64,000 bases of DNA from Saccharina japonica. Lineage: Eukaryota; Sar; Phaeophyceae; Laminariales; Laminariaceae. Each line of letters begins with the position of its first letter. The stretch's first letter is position 1. The stretch is from positions 137,377-201,376 of the forward strand of contig MEHQ01001264.1 in assembly GCA_008828725.1 (NCBI GenBank), read 5' to 3'. The translations under genes and the position numbers were made by a program. The notes under the pieces were generated by a model. It saw nothing but the letters and a program-made list of their open reading frames with translations. It ran no database searches and was not told the DNA's origin. This document shows positions 58,261 through 64,000 of the stretch, piece after piece.

Positions 58261-58869
58261 TTAGCCGCCGGAATCTTGTGTTTTGGTCCACCTTGAGAGA
58301 GAGTAGCCCTTAGTCTCCTGGCTGCTGCTCCATGGATAGGGGTTCCATGCCTCGAGCATAGTGGGGATGGACAGCTCCATTACTGTGGCGAGCGAGAAGA
58401 TGTGTTGCCCCAGGACTGAGACAACGAAACTGAGAGAGTGCGCGCACTGCATTGTACCAATGCGGTCGGTTATTGAGCCGTACATGGCACCAGTAATGGC
58501 CCTGAGCAGCGTCCGATTGACTACGGTGATTAGCGTCTTGGCTTCTTTGAGCCCCGTGGTGTTCATCGTGTGGTCCTTCAACCTCCGAATAAGCCCATCG
58601 CTCAGGAACTGGTCCGTAGCGCCGCTGTCTACCAGCGTCGTCAGTCCTCTGTTGCTGGCCTGAGAGGTCTGTCCGTTGATCAAGCTCGCAAGCGCGGATC
58701 CTGCGTTGGCGGTGGCGAGTGCATCTCGTCTACTGTGCTCCTGGTAGTTAGTGGTTGCCCTTAGATCCCGAACGATGTTATTGACTACAACGATGCTGGC
58801 TTGGCCGGTCGCCATTCTGGGTAATATCCAGATCGACGAGAACGAGAGCTCTACAGTATAGGCGTCCAC
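58261..58869 (-). pseudogene. retrotransposon aspartic protease fragment
   Basis: A 202-codon minus-strand frame has LVDSGATDQFLSD at residues 79-91, the D-S/T-G-A active-site loop of retroviral-type proteases. A pattern typical of Ty1/copia polyproteins follows it: ITDRIGTMQC, then VLGQHIFSLATVMELSIP, resembling the VPGLGxxLFS region before integrase. In a complete element this protease releases Gag, integrase and reverse transcriptase. Here no zinc knuckle is visible upstream and no integrase H-C-C motif or reverse transcriptase downstream, so the fragment is isolated. The frame itself is unbroken, and the ATG at the annotated start is arbitrary since the true polyprotein would begin further upstream. 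Confidence 0.6.
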
Positions 58870-59837
58870 CCGTGTGACTATTGTTGACCGTTGGATACAA
58901 AAAAAATAATCCGTCCATCGGGTATATGTCTTCTATGTCGTTACTGGGCAATACGAACGCTTACAGCGGTGGGAAGTACTACCCTCGATTATGTTCGTTG
59001 TTTGGGTGCAATTCCAAGGCTTACAGCGATAGCTAAGCAGCCGACGTTCTACCTATCTTCTTCGTCGTTGCGCGACCAATGGCGAGGCTCGCAGAAGTAC
59101 TTAAAAACTAATATCGCGGTCGTCGTTTCTTGGTAAACTGCAACTGTTAAATGGGTACGTTACAATCGATCGGCTTCTTGACTTCGGCGTGACTTGATCG
59201 TAAAACCCGACGCACACAGGCATGCAGTTCGGTCCGTCGGCTGCCGTTATTGGAGTACGGCTTGGACATTTCTCGTCACATTAGGGTGTTGGTCAATAGT
59301 GGCGGCCGCATAGCTAATCTATGCAGGATTTCATGGCGTCGGAGTAGTTCGTACTCCTTCACTCGTGTTCCCGTGCATGGTTCGGTCGCCGCTAAACGAC
59401 GAACACCAGTCTTTATCCTAGAAATTGTATTCGTCCCATCTCCTTGCTCCCGTAGAAGTTGAACAGCGATCAGCAGTGTCCCGTGGCCGTAGCTCAGGTA
59501 GACGTGATACTTGAATCGCCGTGATGCCTGAACCTGTTAAACGGAATTTGTGCACGTGTGGAGACGAATATCCTGCTGATGTGGATTGACTTATGGCTGG
59601 GGTATGCTACCAGAGAGGCCATGTGCCTGAACCTCTCATAGGCTGGTAGTGATATGATGTAAGCCCCGCTCTGCAGAAGAACTTCGACGGGGGGCCCTAA
59701 CCCAGTTGTTTGAGCGTTCTCACTCCACTACGATGGAGACGTACCAGTCGCTGACGCACACGCCGCGCCCAGCAGACAGATATCGCTGACGGACAAGAGA
59801 CAGATAGACAGATTGAACGGACGATTGAACCAGAACC
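58870..59837. other. no recognisable feature
   Basis: Only short frames on both strands. A tRNA-like TAGCTCAGG word near 59,491 has no matching T-arm. Confidence 0.4.
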
Positions 59838-60044
59838 ATGGCTTCCTCCCTACGGGGATGTTTGTGTGCCGCAGGCTCCACCCGTGCTGCTGGGCCTGGT
59901 GGTCCCAAGGGCTGTGCAGCGTTGCTTGGATTGATTGACATCACCAGCTCCTTCAAGGCAAGCAGCGATGGCGATCCACTGCAAGGGGGTCGATGCTACG
60001 CATCTACACAGCGTGGTGGTTGGGGTAGGCTTGAAGGAAGTTAG
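59838..60044 (+). CDS. possible first exon, organelle-targeting-like
   Basis: An ATG in good context (AACCATGGCT) opens a 68-codon frame. The N-terminus is rich in Ala, Ser, Arg and Gly and poor in acidic residues, like a mitochondrial or plastid presequence. Possible donors lie at GGG|GTAGGC (near 60,022) and CAAG|GCAAGC (near 59,957). I could not find a matching second exon, so this is weak and could be chance. Confidence 0.2.
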   Translation: MASSLRGCLCAAGSTRAAGPGGPKGCAALLGLIDITSSFKASSDGDPLQGGRCYASTQRGGWGRLEGS

Positions 60045-63000
60045 TTTTTATTTGTCATGTTCTGCGGAAATTGTTGGCTGATGGTGTTTGTATGAAGCCC
60101 TGAGGATGGGTTGATTTCACCCCTGAATACTGAGTTGGTTACCGCCAGGTATTCAAATAAGATGACATCGGATATTACGCGTCCGTACCGAGCCCGCACA
60201 TGGATGATGTACGTCGGTGTCTATTTATGGTTTGGCCCATTCAATGGAAATAGGCGAAACAACGAATAGACGATCTGCGCAACAAGTGCAGTTTGTTCTA
60301 TATGCTTTGCACGCCTGATTTTTATAATAATAAAAGTTGGAAGGCATCCATTATATACTTAATGACAGTGTGCTTGTGCCGGGAGAGGAGGGTGAAATAT
60401 TACCGAAGAAACACGCTGTTACGTCCCCCCAAGACCGATAGCGTACATTTATGAATGTAGTCTGGTTACCCGTAACGCGCATCCTTGATTGCATGTACCA
60501 GTCCCTGCAGAGGTAGTGACTCGGAATCGCGCGTGCAGTGAAGCCCACAGTTACGGTCGAAGCGCTTGCGCGCAGTCCGGGTTCATAACCTGCTGGCGAT
60601 GTATGTATGCGATCGATTCATTGAAAATAGTACAGAGATACGCCCTCGGGATGTTGTTTGGCGAATCTTGTAGATACCTTCAAATATCGTAGCGACCTTG
60701 AGCTCAGAATAAAAATGTTTGTATTAAGAATGGCTGTTTCGGTCCAGGGAAAAACACGGAGGGGGTCAGGCAGGATAAACAAGAGTCGACTAGGTTACAT
60801 GTGAGGACTCGGTGGGGTGATGACCATTGGTGTAGCGAACGTACGATCGTATCAACATAGCGGGGAAGGGAAGTTAAACCAACGGAGGAAACGCTAAAGA
60901 TAATTGAACGGTGAGAGAGCTGGAGACAGAAAGAAACCTCAGAATACATCTACAAGCCAAAGTAACACGCGGAAGGATTCCTATCGGATATACGTTTGAA
61001 AATCGCGTAAAGCGAAGCTCGTGACGTCCAAACGTCCCCAGTACCCCCTACCCATGTCGGCTAACAATGCAGCCGCAGCGGCGGCCGCGACCGGCACTAC
61101 CAAGGATAAGTTCGAAACACGAGGGATCTGGCTCTGCTTACTCTGACTGCTTTCCTCGATTTGTACCGCAGGTGCCGTCCCTTGAGACGCAGGAGACGTC
61201 TCTATTACAACCATGACCAAAAATCAATAATAGTGTTTACACTATGCCACTTCGGTTGCCCCTCTGCTGTGAGAGGGCTTACCAAGAAGAAGCAGGTACC
61301 CTACCGAATGCCGAATGAAGGGGTAGTGTCAATGCATTGGGCCACCGACCACAGCGGGGAGGGACGCACACAAGGCAGAGTAATCAATCAGTTCGGACAA
61401 ACAATCACGACCTGTCAGACCGATGGCTCGGGTGCCGAACTGCGCGGAGATGACACGATTATTGAGTCTGAGAACCGTGGTCGTACGCGATGGGAGAAAC
61501 GAGTAGATATATCGTACCCGAAGAAGGATCTAGTACGCACGTAGAGCCGCGACTGACTCCAAACTAAGTATATACACATCGGTTGTGGACGAAACTACCG
61601 TGCGGTTTAGCCGCTGCATTGCTGCACGGGAATTCTCTGTCAGAATGGGTGCCCCGACGCCTTCTTCCCATGGTAGGTTGGAGCGCACTACCGGATGAGG
61701 ACAGCTGAAACATTCATGAGTAGCATGATGCTTCAGTCAGGAGAGAGAAAACCTTTCTCGGTCGGCATAAGAGGAGAGCGTTCAGGGGTTGGAAATGGAA
61801 GTCATGGGGATATGTTTAGCCAGATGCTCGAGGACAGTAACAGACACGATGCTTTCTTCGCCACGACATTTCATGCAGAGGAATATTTTATCAGGGGGAC
61901 GGGAAGCGTGTGTGGGTAGTGGTCGACGACACCAACAGCTATAATCTAGAATATTTTCCAACGCCGACACCACCATTGTCATCTCCAGTGTTCCAATCCA
62001 CCCGCCTACGCCAGTGACAGCTCAGACGCTGTCCCAAAACGAAGGAGGGGGATAGCGTGTTGGACGTGGGACCGCCCTCTTGTCGTGCAGAAAGTACTGA
62101 GGAAAACCGATAACATTTGTATAGTCACGTTGTTGCATCAGTAACGGGGTAGTAAACACACGCTTCGGCCCAACCGACGATGTTCCGCGAGAGGCCCCTT
62201 GCGGAAACAAACTGGAGACACTGCAGTGGTGGTGGTGGTAGCGATAGCTTCGCGCTCAGCTTCAGCAGGGATTGGGGCAGTCGCTGCCGTTGAAGCAGTC
62301 TCTGCATGCAGCTGCTGCTGCAGAAAGCTGCTGCTGCAGAAGGGGTCGGAGGCACCGCGTTCAGCTACAGACACCTGGCTGAGATCGCCGCCGCGGTGAC
62401 CGAAGCCGACATAGCACCTGCCATAGCAACGGCTGTAGGTTCCAATGCCACGGAGGGTAACAGCTTGAATACCCGCTGAGACGGTACCACGCGCAAGAGC
62501 CGCCACTGTGGCAATTGGTTTCGGGCATTGTTCGGAGGGGGGCTCAAGCCCTGATGTGGGAGTTCAAAATCTGTTTTTCCTGCTAGCAGACCGAGCGGTG
62601 AGCGTGCTTTGTGACACGTCACGACCGGTACAGCGTGAAACGACGGACGAGTTTCTGTGCCCACGTTTCGATTGGTGCCGGGAGGTGAGGGACCGGTTCA
62701 CTGCCCGGCAGGCGGCAACCGAGAGACGCGTGATACCAAAGAGGAAGAACTTTGTGGCCAAACCTTTTCTCACTGGACGAGCCCCTGAACCCAATACCGT
62801 TTGGATACCATCAGTGTCTTACATTATTAATCGTGACACACCTAGGCTTTGGGAGTATCCATCGTTTTGTCCTTCTTGCTTCACTCGAAATTCGTTTTTT
62901 GGCGATGTATAGAGCTCCTCAGGTGAGGAGCATCAGAACCAAACGGTGCTGCCCTTACCTTAGCATGCATCGACAGGCGAAACGAAATCACAATGGCAAG

Positions 63001-63749
63001 GTCTCACTTTGTAGGGTACGCACGGAACCTTACCCGGGGTATTTTTTCCAGAGTATTACCCTATGAAGAACTTCTGCTAGTTGCGGTACGCCATTAACTC
63101 CCGTACCCGGAACTTCTGCAAGTTTTCTAAGACTTGCCTACCCGTACGCGGAACCCACAAACCTTCGCGAACATAACTTTGGAAGATTGTGGGTACATTT
63201 GGGGGCTATTCTTGGGGAGAAAAGAGTGTGAAGCTGCGGCTCATCGCACAGACTAAGGGTGGTGCAGGGGAGTATTTCAAAGCTAACAGCAGCGGAAACC
63301 GACGAGGATTTGATATTTGGCCGGGTGGCTCTACGAACTGCAAGAGGAGCTCGCCAAGCCTTGGCCGACGCCATGGAGGCGAATATGTGCTAATGGTTTG
63401 TTGGATGCTTAGAGCCATGTCGAACACTTGTCTTAACGACTTTGTACACTTGGTATGGGGCAGGGAGTTTGGGTATGCAGAAACGCCCATGACGGTGGTA
63501 GCGATGACGCTGAACAATCATGGCGACGGGCGGGCGGCTCAACGTTCAAGGCGAGTGTGCGGAGAGGAATGGTACCATAAACGGTCATAGGCTAGGACCG
63601 AACCAGATTGACCACGGGAAAAAAGAAGCGGGGAAATCTTACTGGCCTGCACCTCAACGCACATATTGCTTGGTGGTACGTATGCCATTACTGGAGCAGC
63701 GATCTTCGGCTAAACCTCTAATGCCGTCGAAGGGGGAGAATGACCACGA
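60045..63749. other. unassigned sequence, possibly decayed retroelement
   Basis: Plus frames at 61,161-61,544 (127 codons, basic C-terminal half), 62,508-62,912 (134 codons) and 63,189-63,590 (133 codons) have ordinary protein-like composition but no motif I recognise. Short GCTGCTGCAGAA repeats occur near 62,310-62,340. Direction and position would fit decayed Gag leading into the zinc-knuckle scar at 63,750, which is inference only. Confidence 0.3.
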
Positions 63750-63880
63750 GATTTAGGCGTCACTTACATAGTGGAATGAAACATTGTTGGACTAAGAACC
63801 CGAACTGGTGCTTTAAACACCCTAGCGAAACACTGGAAGGATCTCAACCACCGCAAACGTTATGCGAGGAGCGAACAACG
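63750..63880 (+). pseudogene. possible Gag zinc-knuckle scar (copia-like)
   Basis: One plus frame reads RRHLHSGMKHCWTKNPNWC. The HCWTKNPN part resembles the end of Ty1/copia Gag zinc knuckles (CxxCxxxGHxxxxCW followed by a basic HP/NP segment). The first two cysteines and the GH are not intact, so it would be a mutated remnant. It runs toward the window edge, where a protease could follow. Confidence 0.25.
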
Positions 63881-64000
63881 ACGTGATAAGTGCCGGGAGT
63901 CAACGAAGCAATACACATTCCGCGAACAAAGCCCCGGCCAAGACCTGGTGAGGCTGTTTCCTATGCGGTTCAGATTATGAGCTTCAGCGTTTGCCCATAT

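Noticed and set aside
59485..59530. tRNA-like TAGCTCAGGTAGA word
   Set aside because: No T-arm (GGTTCGANTCC) or closing acceptor stem within 100 bases.

Overview
The window looks like repeat-rich nuclear DNA from a stramenopile, most likely a brown alga. The main evidence is an intact gene made of 15 EsV-1-7-type cysteine/histidine repeats (25,705-27,600), a family known chiefly from brown algae and their viruses. Supporting evidence is an intron-rich housekeeping gene, TTAGGG-type interstitial telomeric repeats and many eukaryotic transposon remnants. Nothing looks prokaryotic. Species cannot be named from the sequence alone.

Only two genes are well supported. One is the EsV-1-7 repeat protein, apparently intronless. 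The other is S-adenosylmethionine decarboxylase (SAMDC, 50,277-55,379, + strand), which I reassembled as nine exons whose splice phases agree. All signature residues are present: two N-terminal glutamates, the LSE|SS self-cleavage site, the KTCGTT cysteine, PCGYS and TIH. Together they form the pyruvoyl-enzyme core of polyamine synthesis. The two genes have no visible functional link.

Layout. 1-3.4 kb: no gene seen. 3.4-6.2 kb: decayed array of a ~38-bp unit with dyad symmetry, which recurs at 28.3-30.5 kb. 6.2-8.3 kb: broken Gag remnant of an LTR retrotransposon. 9.4-10.1 kb: CpG-rich palindromic tract around an interstitial telomeric repeat. 10.5-11.7 kb: tandem and SINE-related repeats and a CT microsatellite. 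11.9-17.0 kb: LTR element with ~410-bp direct LTRs and one non-pol ORF. 20.0-22.1 kb: element with imperfect ~180-bp terminal inverted repeats. 25.7-27.6 kb: EsV-1-7 gene. 31.9-37.4 kb: pair of 1.16-kb inverted repeats around a 3.1-kb spacer, with a tRNA-headed SINE at the inner edge. 37.6-41.6 kb: two copies of a GGTACGG-rich module. 43.7-44.4 kb: ~178-bp satellite. 44.4-50 kb: dispersed repeats and microsatellites. 50.3-55.4 kb: SAMDC. 55.4-64 kb: retrotransposon fragments (a Ty1/copia-like protease on the minus strand, a possible Gag zinc-knuckle scar at the right end) and unassigned sequence.

No CRISPR array, rRNA, genuine tRNA or operon was seen. The most unusual content is the repeat architecture: hairpin-unit arrays, the inverted duplication, and several non-autonomous transposon families (SINE, MITE, LTR element without pol, TIR element) that could be driven in trans. 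I did not find a convincing new multi-gene system.
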